A stretch of 64,000 bases of DNA from Flavilitoribacter sp020436695 (GCA_041392665.1 JAWKLQ010000009.1:62001-126000); one strand, 5' to 3'. Shown: positions 1 through 9,238, numbered from the stretch's first letter. Numbers and translations: made by a program. The notes: a model not told the origin generated them from the sequence alone.

Positions 1-204
1 GGCATAGTATCCGTTGCCGGTATGGACAAGGAGATCGAAGTAGAGGTTATGGCCTCCCTGAAAGATGGCGTTTTGACTTTCACCGGCGAAGAGCCCATGA
101 AGCTGAGTGACTTTGAGATCGATCCGCCCTCGGCCCTGTTCGGTCAGATCCAGACCAAGGATGACATTACTGTACATTTTACGATTAACTATCAGGCAGA
201 ATAA
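1..204 (+). CDS. YceI-like domain protein, C-terminal part (5' end outside window)
   Basis: The reading frame is open from base 1 and ends at TAA 202-204, giving 67 residues; the start lies upstream of the window. The end pattern, a beta-rich stretch with FEIDPPSALFGQIQTKDD followed by a short alternating strand (VHFTINY), resembles the last strands of YceI-family lipocalin-like periplasmic proteins, which bind polyisoprenoid or other amphiphilic molecules. This is a family resemblance only; no ligand residue can be checked because most of the protein is missing. The next gene begins about 100 bp downstream on the same strand. Confidence 0.55.
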   Translation, partial: GIVSVAGMDKEIEVEVMASLKDGVLTFTGEEPMKLSDFEIDPPSALFGQIQTKDDITVHFTINYQAE

Positions 205-305
205 GCACGAAGAGAAGAAGTATTTTCAAGCATATTACCATTTTTAAAACCTGATCAAACAGTTGCTAAAAAGACCGGCAACTTGAATCAAACAGCTTTA
301 CCTAC

Positions 306-1304
306 ATGATGCAGCAATTCGCAAAATGGATCGCGTGTCTGATCCTGATCTTACCTTTCACACTTTCTGCTCAGCAAGCGGAAACCACTCCGGAAGTGGG
401 CGATACCATCAGTCAGCAAATACCCGGTACCGATGTGAATTTCAAAATGGCCTATGTTCCCGGAGGTGCCTATACGATGGGCAGCCCGGCGGATGAAGCC
501 GGCCGGGATGAAGACGAAGGCCCGCAGTTTGAAGTGAAAGTGGAGCCTTTCTATATGGGCGTCTTCGAAGTTACTTACGATGAATACAACGTTTTCCGGG
601 ATAAGGAGCTGGATGTACCCACACCGGAAAAACCGGATTGGGATGCTGCTGCAGTGGCCCGTCCCAGTCCGCCCTATGAAGATCCGACTTTCGGTATGGG
701 TAAGGAAGGTTTCCCAGCGGCCAGCATGACTCAGTTTGCCGCGCTGCAATACTGCAAGTGGCTGAGTGAAAAAACGGGGGTATTTTACCGCCTGCCAAGT
801 GAAGCTGAATGGGAGTTTGCCTGCCGTGCCGGTAAGACCGGGCCGTACTATTTTGATGAGGATGCCAGTTCTGTGGAAGAGCACGCCTGGTACTATGACA
901 ACAGTAATGAAAAATACCACAAAGTAGGGGCGAAGTTGCCCAACCCATATGGTCTTTACGATATGCTGGGCAACGTTTCCGAATGGACCCTCGACGAATA
1001 CGAAGCGGATTCATATACTACAATGAGCACGGAGATGTCCGGAGAAGTAAATCCCTGGATCAAGCCCACTAAGCTACTCCCACGTACAGTACGCGGCGGC
1101 TCCTGGGACGATGATGTGAATGAACAGCGCTGCTCCTGCCGTATTCCTTCCAGCCGCAAATGGAAAGAACGCGATCCGCAGATCCCGAAGAGCTTCTGGT
1201 GGAATACCGATTCTCCTTTTGTCGGTTTCCGGATCATTCGGCCTTACCATCAACCTTCCAAAGAAGAGCAGGCTGCTTTCTGGGAAATGGTATTGGGAGG
1301 ATAG
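306..1304 (+). CDS. SUMF1/formylglycine-generating-enzyme-like exported protein, probably not a true FGE
   Basis: 332 residues. A Sec signal peptide covers residues 1-22 (cut after TLSA). The SUMF1 domain runs from about 45 to 318, with typical VPGGAYTMGSP, RLPSEAEWEFACRAG and GNVSEW motifs and a final GFRIIRP. True FGEs carry two catalytic cysteines just after the GGS(F/W) motif. Here GGSW is at 264-267 and the equivalent positions are Asp269 and Gln274; Cys276 and Cys278 are out of register. I therefore read it as a SUMF1-fold protein with another role, as in GldK/GldJ or PvdO-like proteins, and not as the enzyme that matures the sulfatases in this window. Two ATGs lie in tandem at 306 and 309; either gives the same signal peptide. 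Confidence 0.85.
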   Translation: MMQQFAKWIACLILILPFTLSAQQAETTPEVGDTISQQIPGTDVNFKMAYVPGGAYTMGSPADEAGRDEDEGPQFEVKVEPFYMGVFEVTYDEYNVFRDKELDVPTPEKPDWDAAAVARPSPPYEDPTFGMGKEGFPAASMTQFAALQYCKWLSEKTGVFYRLPSEAEWEFACRAGKTGPYYFDEDASSVEEHAWYYDNSNEKYHKVGAKLPNPYGLYDMLGNVSEWTLDEYEADSYTTMSTEMSGEVNPWIKPTKLLPRTVRGGSWDDDVNEQRCSCRIPSSRKWKERDPQIPKSFWWNTDSPFVGFRIIRPYHQPSKEEQAAFWEMVLGG

Positions 1305-1497
1305 ACTTTCGAGATGTGAGGTTTCGTAATAAGTCCAAGTCGCGATTTTAATGAAAAATAATGTTTGGTTTGAAAGCGTGGGGGGTTCTCCCCAAAGGGA
1401 GTCAGAGGGGCTGAGCTTAGGCCAACCAAACATTATTTTACTCTTATCTTTAGGGAAGACTTTCTCACAACCCACATCCTGACAAATTCAAACATTC

Positions 1498-2448
1498 TTG
1501 AACGCTCCGCTTTTTAAGAAATATTTGTCGTTGACCTGCCTTCTCATGAGTATCGGTCAACTATTACCCGCACAGACCCTGCAACGATTCCAGTTTTTCG
1601 AACCCAAAATGGGCACCGAATTCCGGATCGTTCTGTACGCTACCGATAAAGAACAGGCCGACAAGGCCGCTACCGCCGCTTTCCGACGCATTGATGAACT
1701 CAACCTGATATTCAGTGATTATCAGGAAGATAGTGAAGTGAGTAAACTATCCGATACGGCTGGTTCCGGTGAGAAAGTTGCCGTATCCGTCGAATTATGG
1801 GAGGTACTCCATTTTGCCCGGCAACTGTCAAAAAAAAGCAGAGGGGCTTTCGATGTCAGCATCGGTCCTTTGAGTAAACTTTGGCGGAGAGCTTTTCGTA
1901 GGCAGGAATTTCCCGAATGGTCTCAGATCGAAGCCGACAGAGCGCTGGTCAGTTTTAAAAAGATAAAGTTGTATACCAGAGGGCATCAGGTAAAACTGAA
2001 AAAGGAAGGCATGCGACTGGACCTGGGGGGTATCGCCAAAGGATACACCGTAGATGCCGTTTACCGGGTACTTACGCAGCATGGTATCGACATAGCTCTG
2101 GTAGACGGCGGTGGAGATATTTACGCCGGTGCGCCACCTCCCGGAGAAAAAGGCTGGGAGATTCGGTTTGTACCAGCGGCAACACCGGAACAGGAAGAAA
2201 CGATACAGTTGACCCGGGGGGCGATCGCTAGTTCGGGGTCCACTTATAAGTACCTGGAGTGGGAGGGGCGAAAATATTCTCACATCATCGATCCCAGAAC
2301 CGGTCTTGGCGTTACCGAAACGGCCATTATCAATGTGATCGCTGATAATTGTGTGAAAGCAGATGCACTGGCCTCGACCCTGTCCGTGCTGAACGAGACC
2401 GAGAGAGGGAAATTACTGGCCGCTTACCCGAAAGCCGTTCTTAAGTGA
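1498..2448 (+). CDS. apbE: ApbE-family FAD:protein FMN transferase
   Basis: 316 residues from a TTG start at 1498, chosen because it keeps the full signal peptide (residues 1-26, ending LLPAQ); the first ATG lies inside that signal. ApbE attaches FMN through a phosphoester bond to Ser/Thr of exported flavoproteins such as Rnf/Nqr subunits. Family motifs are present: MGTEF near 38, DLGGIAKGY at about 175, DGGGD and the Mg/FAD-binding SHIIDPRTG at about 261-269. The C-terminus stops soon after the DALAS helix, slightly earlier than in many homologues. No flavoprotein target gene is adjacent. Confidence 0.88.
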   Translation: MNAPLFKKYLSLTCLLMSIGQLLPAQTLQRFQFFEPKMGTEFRIVLYATDKEQADKAATAAFRRIDELNLIFSDYQEDSEVSKLSDTAGSGEKVAVSVELWEVLHFARQLSKKSRGAFDVSIGPLSKLWRRAFRRQEFPEWSQIEADRALVSFKKIKLYTRGHQVKLKKEGMRLDLGGIAKGYTVDAVYRVLTQHGIDIALVDGGGDIYAGAPPPGEKGWEIRFVPAATPEQEETIQLTRGAIASSGSTYKYLEWEGRKYSHIIDPRTGLGVTETAIINVIADNCVKADALASTLSVLNETERGKLLAAYPKAVLK

Positions 2449-2770
2449 TTGATGCCCCACCCGGAAACCCGATTTTGACTTTTGAGCACCGAATAATTTA
2501 TCCAAGTTGTCAGTGATCAGTCTTCGGTTGTTATGTGGAAAGCTAAAATGGAGCTGTTTAACTCGAAAATAACCGAATAGAAGCCCTCATTTACCTGAAA
2601 TTCGGGCTAAAAACATTGACTTTAAGCACTTGACTAACTGACCACTGACATCCCGATCTTCGATACGGGATTTCACGATGCTCAAACTGTGTAACTGATA
2701 ACTTGCGTTATTTAATAAATCCGCGTCGATCGGTCGCGATCGACCCTCAACCATTTAAAATTAAGGAACT
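2449..2770. other. Gene-free interval holding an inverted copy of a dispersed repeat
   Basis: The 322 bp between apbE and the Gfo/Idh gene have no convincing ORF. Most of it is the repeat at 2504-2650. The remainder has a short palindrome (TCCCGATCTTCGATACGGGA, about 2651-2670) and a 60-bp leader before the ATG at 2771. Confidence 0.6.
2504..2650 (-). repeat. Dispersed intergenic repeat, GTCAGT-tailed family, copy A (inverted)
   Basis: The ends read AGTTGTCAGTGATCAG on the left and ACTGACCACTGACA on the right, so they are inverted relative to each other. Read on the minus strand, the interior matches copy C (32960-33110): AGTGCTTAAA, then a TGAGGGCTTC block, then TTTTAGCTTT, in the same order, ending in CTGATCACTGACAACTTGG. 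It is not coding. Confidence 0.7.
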
Positions 2771-4072
2771 ATGGAAAAATGGAATACCAGTAGACGAGAG
2801 TTTATGAAAAAATCAGGTTCGGCACTGATCGCCTCCGGCCTTGGTTTTAATGTATTGGCTGCCCGTCGGCCGAATTACGACTTCAATACCGATACCCTTA
2901 AAGTGGGCTTGATCGGTTGCGGTGGTCGCGGTACCGGAGCAGCTTTTCAGGCGACCATGTCTGAAGATAATGTAGTGCTGACGGCTATGGCCGATCTGTT
3001 CCAGGACCGTCTGGACGATTCCTACAAAAACCTGATGGAGGAAAATCCGGATAAGATCCGGGTAGAAGAAGATCACAAGTTCGTCGGTTTTGATGCTTAT
3101 AAAAAAGTACTGGCTTCTGATGTGGACGTAGTTATTCTGGCTACACCGCCGAATTTTCGTCCCGGCCATCTGGCCGCAGCTGTAGAGGCCGGCAAACATA
3201 TCTTTTGTGAAAAACCGGTTGCCGTGGATGCCCCAGGTATCCGCAGTGTGATCGAAACGGCTAAAAAGGCCAAAGAAAAAGGACTGGCACTGATGTCCGG
3301 TTTCTGCTGGCGTCACGATGTGCCCAAGATCGATACCTACAATCGCATCCTGGATGGCGCTATCGGTAACGTACATACCATCTACAATACCTACAATACC
3401 GGTGCACTTTGGTTCAGAGATCGCCAGCCGGATTGGTCGGATCTGGAGTTCAAGATGCGCAACTGGTTGTATTACAACTGGATGTCCGGTGATCACATCG
3501 TAGAACAGGCCATTCACAGTATCGACCTGATGTCGTGGGCCATGGGTGATGAACTGCCGGTAAGCGTTACCGGTACCGGTGGCCGTCAGAGCCGTACCGA
3601 AGAGCAATTCGGCAATGTATACGATCACTTTGCCATTGTGTATGAATACGGCGACGGCCGCAGAGGCTTCCACTTCAGCCGCCAGCAGAAGGATACTTCC
3701 CGGGCTTACGGCATCGATATGAACGGTGATCAGGGACGTTGCGCCATCGATGTTTTCCGCAAACACGAGATCATCGGCAAAAACGGCGATTGGGTATGGG
3801 ACGGTGAGAAATCCAACATGTACCAGAACGAGCACAATACGCTGTTTGCTTCCATTCGTTCCGGTGATCCTTTCAATGACGGTGTCCGCATGGCGCACAG
3901 CACCATGTTGGCAATCTGGGGTCGTATGGCGGCTTATACCGGTCAGACCATCAGTTGGGAGGAAGCTTTGAATTCCGAAGAAAAACTGGGGCCGGACCTG
4001 AATAAATTCTCCTGGGAACTGGATTGGCCGATGGCTGAGGTAGCTCAGCCGGGTATTACGAAGTTCAGCTGA
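2771..4072 (+). CDS. Tat-exported Gfo/Idh/MocA-family NAD(P)-dependent oxidoreductase
   Basis: 433 residues. The twin-arginine signal SRREFMKKSG at residues 7-16 points to export with cofactor bound. The Rossmann motif GLIGCGGRGTG lies at about 44-54, and the conserved CEKPVAVD segment at about 145-152 carries the Lys typical of sugar-oxidising members. Members oxidise or reduce ring carbons of sugars and inositols. The downstream TIM-barrel sugar isomerase (4338) and the DUF1080 genes elsewhere in the window make a 3-keto-glycoside route plausible, but the substrate is not visible from sequence. The start is ATG 2771, preceded by a purine-rich AAGGAACT. Confidence 0.9.
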   Translation: MEKWNTSRREFMKKSGSALIASGLGFNVLAARRPNYDFNTDTLKVGLIGCGGRGTGAAFQATMSEDNVVLTAMADLFQDRLDDSYKNLMEENPDKIRVEEDHKFVGFDAYKKVLASDVDVVILATPPNFRPGHLAAAVEAGKHIFCEKPVAVDAPGIRSVIETAKKAKEKGLALMSGFCWRHDVPKIDTYNRILDGAIGNVHTIYNTYNTGALWFRDRQPDWSDLEFKMRNWLYYNWMSGDHIVEQAIHSIDLMSWAMGDELPVSVTGTGGRQSRTEEQFGNVYDHFAIVYEYGDGRRGFHFSRQQKDTSRAYGIDMNGDQGRCAIDVFRKHEIIGKNGDWVWDGEKSNMYQNEHNTLFASIRSGDPFNDGVRMAHSTMLAIWGRMAAYTGQTISWEEALNSEEKLGPDLNKFSWELDWPMAEVAQPGITKFS

Positions 4073-4091
4073 TCAGCAAAGTGGAGATCGT

Positions 4092-4325
4092 AAGACGTTG
4101 GGATGTTTAGCGTGTAAATTAGGAGACTGTTCAATTAAGTGTGGCAATGTTGACCTGAATGGCGAGCAATAGCCTGAACATTAAGTATTTGCTGAATGCT
4201 CGAACACCTGAGCACTCCAGAATAGCTAATTATCCCAACGTCCCAACGTCCAAATATCCAAATATCCAAATATCCCAACGTCCAAATATCCCAACGTCCC
4301 AACAAATATCCATCTCACCATCTCA
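4092..4325. repeat. Intergenic repeat-tailed element (CCCAACGTCC / CCAAATAT words)
   Basis: On the left is one unit, AGACGTTGGGATGTTT. On the right, from about 4231, is a run of interleaved words CCCAACGTCC and CCAAATAT reading in the opposite sense. The core between them is about 120 bp. A 60-codon ORF runs through the tail but is made of the repeat words (NYPNVPTSKYPNI) and is rejected as coding. The same word family returns at 35906-36308. Confidence 0.65.
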
Positions 4326-4337
4326 AAACCAACTTAC

Positions 4338-5231
4338 ATGAATCGCAGATCCTTCCTGCAAAATTCTATGGGCGCTGCTGCTGCCGTAAGCCTGGGCGCT
4401 GCCACTAATCCTTTTCTTCCGGAGAAGCCGTTACACAAGAAGAGCCTTAAATTCGGCATGATCAAGGAAGATATTTCGGTCCTGGAAAAATTCAAGCTCA
4501 TTAAATCGCTGGGATTTGATGGGGTCGAACTGGACAGTCCCAATGATCTGGTTGAATCCGAGATCCTGGAGGCACGTGATAAAAGTGGTCTGATCATCCC
4601 CGGAGTGGTCAATTCCGTGCACTGGCGCAAGCCGCTTTCCCATCCTGATCCGGCCGTGCGGGCGGAGTGTACCCAATCCATGATCGATGCCCTGAATAAG
4701 TGTAAACTTTATGGAGGTACTACCGTGCTGTTGGTGCCGGCCGTAGTGAATAAAGATGTCCGCTACGATGAGGCCTGGGACCGCGCTACGGAGGAGATCA
4801 AGAAAATGCTGCCCGAAGCGGAGAAGACCGGCATCAAGATCGCCATTGAGAACGTCTGGAATAATTTCCTGCTCAGCCCCATGGAAGCCGCACATTTTAT
4901 CGATCAGTTCGACAGCGATATGATCGGCTGGTACTTCGATGTGGGCAATATCGTTCGCTACGGCTGGCCGGATCAGTGGATCCGTATTCTTGGTAAACGC
5001 ATCCTCAAAGTGGATATTAAGGAATACAGCCGCAAGAAACAGAGTGATGAAGGCATCTGGGAGGGTTTCAAAGTAGAGCTCGGTGATGGCGACAGCGACT
5101 GGCAAAATGTGAATAAGGCGCTGGCTGAAGTAGGCTACTCCGCCGGTTGGGGCTCGGCTGAAGTACCCGGAGGTGACCGGGAACGACTGAAGGAGATCTC
5201 GGAGCGGATGGATGATGTTTATTCGCGCTAG
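4338..5231 (+). CDS. Tat-exported sugar phosphate isomerase/epimerase-like TIM-barrel protein
   Basis: 297 residues with a Tat-type leader (MNRRSFLQNSMGAAAA). The body matches the xylose-isomerase-like TIM barrel (AP endonuclease family 2 fold): GFDGVELDSP, the strand ending in IENVWNNF, WYFDVGNIVRYG, and LKVDIKEY. Conserved Glu/Asp/His metal ligands on these strands suggest a divalent-metal enzyme acting on a sugar by isomerisation, epimerisation or 3-keto-sugar dehydration. It follows the Gfo/Idh oxidoreductase on the same strand, but a repeat element separates them, so co-transcription is uncertain. A related protein is encoded at 49903. Confidence 0.87.
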   Translation: MNRRSFLQNSMGAAAAVSLGAATNPFLPEKPLHKKSLKFGMIKEDISVLEKFKLIKSLGFDGVELDSPNDLVESEILEARDKSGLIIPGVVNSVHWRKPLSHPDPAVRAECTQSMIDALNKCKLYGGTTVLLVPAVVNKDVRYDEAWDRATEEIKKMLPEAEKTGIKIAIENVWNNFLLSPMEAAHFIDQFDSDMIGWYFDVGNIVRYGWPDQWIRILGKRILKVDIKEYSRKKQSDEGIWEGFKVELGDGDSDWQNVNKALAEVGYSAGWGSAEVPGGDRERLKEISERMDDVYSR

Positions 5232-5297
5232 ATAGCATTCACGGTGGACGGTAAACGGACGTTCGCTGAGCTCACTGACGGGTAGTCCATAGAACCT

Positions 5298-6341
5298 ATG
5301 TATATGAAAAAACTCCGGTTTCTCGGTTTTTTAGCCGTTATGATGTACGGGTATTTTGGCTGCAATTCTAAAACTGATCAGGCTATGGGAAACCAGGACA
5401 CCTGGCGGATCATCGTGGTAGAACAGGGAGCCGGTAAGGTGAGCATCCTGGATCCGGTTTCCGGCACTACCGAACGGAGTGTGGACGTGGGATACAATCC
5501 GCATGAAATTGCACTGAGGCCCGACGGGAAGACTGCTTATGTGACCAACTTCGGGATCGAGGACTACGACCATACTATTGGCACACCGGGAACGGATATT
5601 GCGGTGATCGATCTATCAGCAATGAAGATCGTCACCGCTCTACTCACCAATAGTTCACCGGCACAGAAGGATAATCAGGCTCCTCACGGAGTAAAGCTAA
5701 GACCTCAACGGGAAGAGGAACTCTTCGTAAATGTAGAAGTGGGCGATTCCATGTTGGTCTATGACCTGCCTACAGGCAAAATAAAACGTTCCTTTTCGCT
5801 TCCTGCCGGTGCACACAACTTCCTTTTTTCGCCGAATGGCGACACCATCTTCCTTTTTGCCGGATCACTGGGTGTTTTCAGTATAGATCCTGATTCCGGA
5901 GCTCAGTTGGATCATCTGCCAACTGCTACTGCCATTCGCGGATTGCATTATACCAACGATGGCAGGTATCTGATCGTTTCCGGTATCAACGAGATCTACC
6001 TGGTCAATCCAGCTGATCTCAGTGTTGATCGCCATTTCACGGATCTTGGGGTGAAGCAGATCATCTATTCTTCTCCGACGCCGGATGAGCAGTCTATTCT
6101 AGCCCCCTGTCCTTACGACAATCTGGTGCTGTTGGTAGATCTGGAAAGTGGAGAAGTCAAAAAGCGGATAGCTACCGGCAAAGCACCGATCTACGTACAG
6201 ATCGCTCCCTCCGGTAAGGAAGCGATCGTGGCCAATGCGTTGGACACTTTTATGAGTAGTATCGATCTGGAAGACTATTCAGTAAGGTCCATCGGCGAAC
6301 TTAATCGGCCGAATGGGTTTGCTTTTATTGCGGGCTTATGA
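5298..6341 (+). CDS. YncE-like beta-propeller lipoprotein
   Basis: 347 residues. The lipobox YFGC places the lipidated cysteine at residue 22; an in-frame ATG two codons later (5304) is an equally good start. The rest shows repeated blades of the 7-bladed YncE/quinoprotein-like propeller: GYNPHEIALRPDGKTAYVTNFG, PHGVKLRP, GAHNFLFSPNGD and GKAPIYVQIAPSGKEAIVAN. Such proteins bind ligands or partners in the periplasm or at the outer membrane; no catalytic residues are evident. The last 17 bp overlap the end of the convergent sulfatase gene. Confidence 0.82.
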   Translation: MYMKKLRFLGFLAVMMYGYFGCNSKTDQAMGNQDTWRIIVVEQGAGKVSILDPVSGTTERSVDVGYNPHEIALRPDGKTAYVTNFGIEDYDHTIGTPGTDIAVIDLSAMKIVTALLTNSSPAQKDNQAPHGVKLRPQREEELFVNVEVGDSMLVYDLPTGKIKRSFSLPAGAHNFLFSPNGDTIFLFAGSLGVFSIDPDSGAQLDHLPTATAIRGLHYTNDGRYLIVSGINEIYLVNPADLSVDRHFTDLGVKQIIYSSPTPDEQSILAPCPYDNLVLLVDLESGEVKKRIATGKAPIYVQIAPSGKEAIVANALDTFMSSIDLEDYSVRSIGELNRPNGFAFIAGL

Positions 6342-8133
6342 TCAATTCCCGGAGCTCAAAAGTGCTGTTTAGAGCAGCCTGGGTCATTTCCACTTTTAAA
6401 GGATAGATGCCTGCTTTCAGGGGTTGAGTACCTCCCTTGATAGTCGTCCACTCATCACTTTGCCAATCCGGGGAGATAGTAACGGGCAAGGTTTGATCAC
6501 CGATGTTGATCAATAGCTCGATCGCTTGAGATGCCTGGGGTTGGCGGGCATACAGATCCAAATGATAATTTCCTCCCTTTTCCAGTTTGATCTGCCAGGT
6601 GGCCTGATCACCGGCTTCCTGCCAGTGACTGAGCCAGTCTCCATCCACACCGCGCGGATGTGTGCCGGTCTTCTCTCCCAACAGTCCACGATAACCCATA
6701 AATTGCAAACTACCCTGCGCCCTGGCGTGGTGGGGCTGAAGATGAACGGCTTCGGCAGAGTGGCCCACCTGTATAGGAGCTATGCTAAAATCACTATCAG
6801 CTTCAATTTCTTGCCACCAGTTTAAGTACAGGCTTTTTAATTCAGCCAGTTTTTCGGGAAGGGAATCACTTAGATTACGGCTTTCGCCAACATCAGTACT
6901 GAGATCATAGAGATCGGTACCGTTCACCATTTTCCAGGGCCCTTTTCGAGCTATGCCGCCGGGGAAAGGACCCGGATCGGCCAGTTTATCCAAGTCATAA
7001 TGCTCGAAATACAGGCGATCCGCTTGTGAGGGAACGTCTCCCCGCAGGATGCCGGCCAAACTTATGCCATCGATAGCTTTGTCTTTCAATGCAGGAACTA
7101 TTCCGGTGATCTCCAAGATAGTGGGCACTACATCGATATGGGCGGCAATAGTGCTTTCTTCTTCTTTGCTCCGCCAGTGATCCTTCCAACTCCAGAAAGC
7201 CTGGGTCCGGATACCTCCCTCGTAGATCGTGAATTTCTGATCCCGCAATCCGGCATTATAACGCATATCTTCCTGCTTTGGCCGCCAGCCATTGATCGGG
7301 CCGTTATCACTCATGAAGATGATGATGGTGTTTTCCAGCAAATGGCGCTCTTCCAAATGAGAGATCAGGCGACCGATGTTCTCATCGATCTGGGCTATCA
7401 TTCCATATACCCGGGCAGTTCTTTCATCCAGTCCGAGTTTGGAATAGGGTTGCCACCAACTACTGTCGACCTGTAGGGGCGTATGCGGCGCGTTGTAGGG
7501 CAGATAACAGAAGAAGGGCGCCCTAGTATCCGCCGACATAAAACGGATGGCCGCATCGGTGAGTACATCGGTAATATATCCCGTATTCTGTACCATTTCC
7601 CCATTGTGTTCCAACTCCGGATCGTAATAATCGGCTGTATGGCCCGTACGGAAACCCAGAAATTCATCAAACCCCTGTGCATTGGGCAGGCTGGGGTAGT
7701 ATTCCCCCAGGTGCCATTTGCCGAAGATACCGGTTCGATAGCCGGCCGGTTTCAGGTATTCGGCCAGGGTGACCTCTTCAGGATCCATCGTTTCATAGCC
7801 GTTGGTGACGCTGCGTACCTGCGTACGTTGGTGATAGCGCCCGGTAAGCAGGCTGGCCCGGGTAGGGGCACATACCGGAGAAACGTAGAAGTGGGAAAAG
7901 CGGACGCCGCTTTGTGCCAGTTGGTCCAGGTTTGGCGTCTGTAAGTATGGATTGCCGGCCAGGCTGACATCGCCGTAGCGCATGTCGTCGGCGAGGATCA
8001 GCAGGATGTTGGGACGCATCGTGACGGAAACTTCTTTCCTGCATCCTATTTGGGAAAAAATAACGAGAGAGGCAAACAAGAAGAAAACAACGGTTTTGAG
8101 ATCTAGTGGTGGCAAAAAGGCTGATCGGCGCAT
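6325..8133 (-). CDS. Arylsulfatase-family lipoprotein (family S1 sulfatase)
   Basis: 602 residues. A lipobox (SQIGC, Cys31) predicts lipidation. The alkaline-phosphatase-like fold starts with PNILLILADD (metal-binding Asp49-Asp50). The formylglycine motif is CAPTR, with Cys88 in SPVCAPTRASLLTGR, so activity needs a maturase acting on Cys. Further motifs are GKWHLG, FMSDNG and the metal-site Asn after it. Residues about 490-602 form an extra beta-sandwich domain, perhaps carbohydrate-binding. It should remove sulfate from a glycan or aryl substrate in the periplasm or at the surface. It converges with the beta-propeller gene and overlaps it by 17 bp. Confidence 0.93.
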   Translation of the reverse strand: MRRSAFLPPLDLKTVVFFLFASLVIFSQIGCRKEVSVTMRPNILLILADDMRYGDVSLAGNPYLQTPNLDQLAQSGVRFSHFYVSPVCAPTRASLLTGRYHQRTQVRSVTNGYETMDPEEVTLAEYLKPAGYRTGIFGKWHLGEYYPSLPNAQGFDEFLGFRTGHTADYYDPELEHNGEMVQNTGYITDVLTDAAIRFMSADTRAPFFCYLPYNAPHTPLQVDSSWWQPYSKLGLDERTARVYGMIAQIDENIGRLISHLEERHLLENTIIIFMSDNGPINGWRPKQEDMRYNAGLRDQKFTIYEGGIRTQAFWSWKDHWRSKEEESTIAAHIDVVPTILEITGIVPALKDKAIDGISLAGILRGDVPSQADRLYFEHYDLDKLADPGPFPGGIARKGPWKMVNGTDLYDLSTDVGESRNLSDSLPEKLAELKSLYLNWWQEIEADSDFSIAPIQVGHSAEAVHLQPHHARAQGSLQFMGYRGLLGEKTGTHPRGVDGDWLSHWQEAGDQATWQIKLEKGGNYHLDLYARQPQASQAIELLINIGDQTLPVTISPDWQSDEWTTIKGGTQPLKAGIYPLKVEMTQAALNSTFELRELIISPQ

Positions 8134-8761
8134 TAGGTGATGCTTTAGGATGAGGATTGTCAGTGATGGTAAGATAACGTAAGGTTCGACTTTAACTACG
8201 TCCTAAGGGATTGACCGTGAGTTCCAAACCATCGTGCGGAGGTTAAATGGCCATTATGGTTAGAATGGCTATAGCGATCCAACCATACAGCCATACCAAC
8301 CATTTAACATCGGGAATACCTTGATCTGCATGGATTTTCTCCCTTGTAACCAGGATCGTTGGTCAAACCTGACGTTAAGATAAGCATTGCATTTGATAAA
8401 TGATCTTTCGTTCTATGTCTGGCACAGTGTGCATTTTCCCGGTCGGCCACGGACTGGATGGTCTGTCGAAAAGGGATAGGTAATATAACGATGTAGTTAG
8501 AAAACGGGACCGAATGGAGTAAGCTTTCTGATTTGCCTGTTAAATGAGAACGGATTTGGATCAAGTCTTGCAGTTTTCCTCTTATAAACATTGTGTTGGA
8601 TGGATGATTTGTTGCGATTTTTCCGATTTAACGGAACGGAGGGAGAAAGCTTATAAAAAAATGTTTAGAAATTTGTTAATATTAATTTTTTAAAATAAAT
8701 TGTGTTCAATTACAAAATTGAGCTAAATCTATAATTTTAATAACCATTAAAACATACCTCC
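8134..8761. other. Gene-free interval; inverted repeat and AT-rich upstream region
   Basis: There is no convincing ORF in 628 bp. The left half keeps the higher GC of the neighbourhood and carries the inverted repeat at 8241-8308. From about 8640 the sequence becomes very AT-rich (long A/T runs, e.g. TTAATATTAATTTTTTAAAA), marking the edge of the low-GC island that follows. A promoter for the gene at 8762 probably lies here, but no clean TTG-N19-TAnnTTTG pair was found. Confidence 0.5.
8241..8308. repeat. Imperfect inverted repeat built from ATGGTT/ATGGCT words
   Basis: Left arm GGTTAAATGG continues into ATGGTTAGAATGGCT; right arm ends in AGCCATACCAACCATTTAAC. The arms pair around a spacer of about 10 bp. 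It is small and non-coding, with the same style of short repeated words inverted at the two ends as the larger intergenic elements in this window. Confidence 0.5.
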
Positions 8762-9238
8762 ATGTTAGGCCAATCCTTTATCATCAAAAAAGTAATTTTC
8801 GAAATTGCAAAAGCTTTAGGTGCATCTTCAGATGAAGCTAAGAGAGTAGCAAAAACACTGGCATTGAGCACAGCAATAGCAGCCGCTGTCTTAAGTCTTG
8901 ACTTCGTTGGACTTAAAGCCTCAATTATAGAAGAACTGCTCGATAACGGTGTTGATGTAACCGACGCTGATATTGATGAGACCACTTTTACTACTGAAAC
9001 TAAAATTGCTTTTAACAACACCCAAGGAACTCAGGTAATGTTCTCAGGTTACTTGGAAGATATGCAGGATCATTACTCTTCTAGCCTCACAAGTAATGAT
9101 CTAGTTTCGGGTCAATTAGCTGATAGTATAAGTAATCGACTTACTGGAATAGTAAGCTTAGATAATAACGAAATCTTAGATGCTTTCCGTAATGGTGGTT
9201 TTGGAGGAGGAGGAAGCGGGGGCAGTTTTCCATTTTAG
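8762..9238 (+). CDS. Hypothetical protein with glycine-rich tail
   Basis: 158 residues, not recognised. The N-terminal third is an alanine-rich amphipathic/hydrophobic helical region (AKRVAKTLALSTAIAAAVLSL, split by DFVGL), the middle is acidic and Thr/Ser rich, and the protein ends in GGFGGGGSGG followed by SFPF. No signal peptide is clear. It is AT-rich relative to flanking genes and begins an island of four small unknown genes. The Gly-rich tail and Ala-rich helix are features of some small secreted or membrane-active proteins, but no function can be assigned. Confidence 0.6.
   Translation: MLGQSFIIKKVIFEIAKALGASSDEAKRVAKTLALSTAIAAAVLSLDFVGLKASIIEELLDNGVDVTDADIDETTFTTETKIAFNNTQGTQVMFSGYLEDMQDHYSSSLTSNDLVSGQLADSISNRLTGIVSLDNNEILDAFRNGGFGGGGSGGSFPF

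Noticed and set aside
2813..3898. Antisense ORF of 361 codons opposite the Gfo/Idh gene
   Set aside because: It mirrors a well-supported family gene; no domain, signal or start context. Long antisense frames here come from codon bias.
4159..4341. 60-codon ORF through CCCAACGTCC words
   Set aside because: Composition is only translated repeat words; overlaps the next start.
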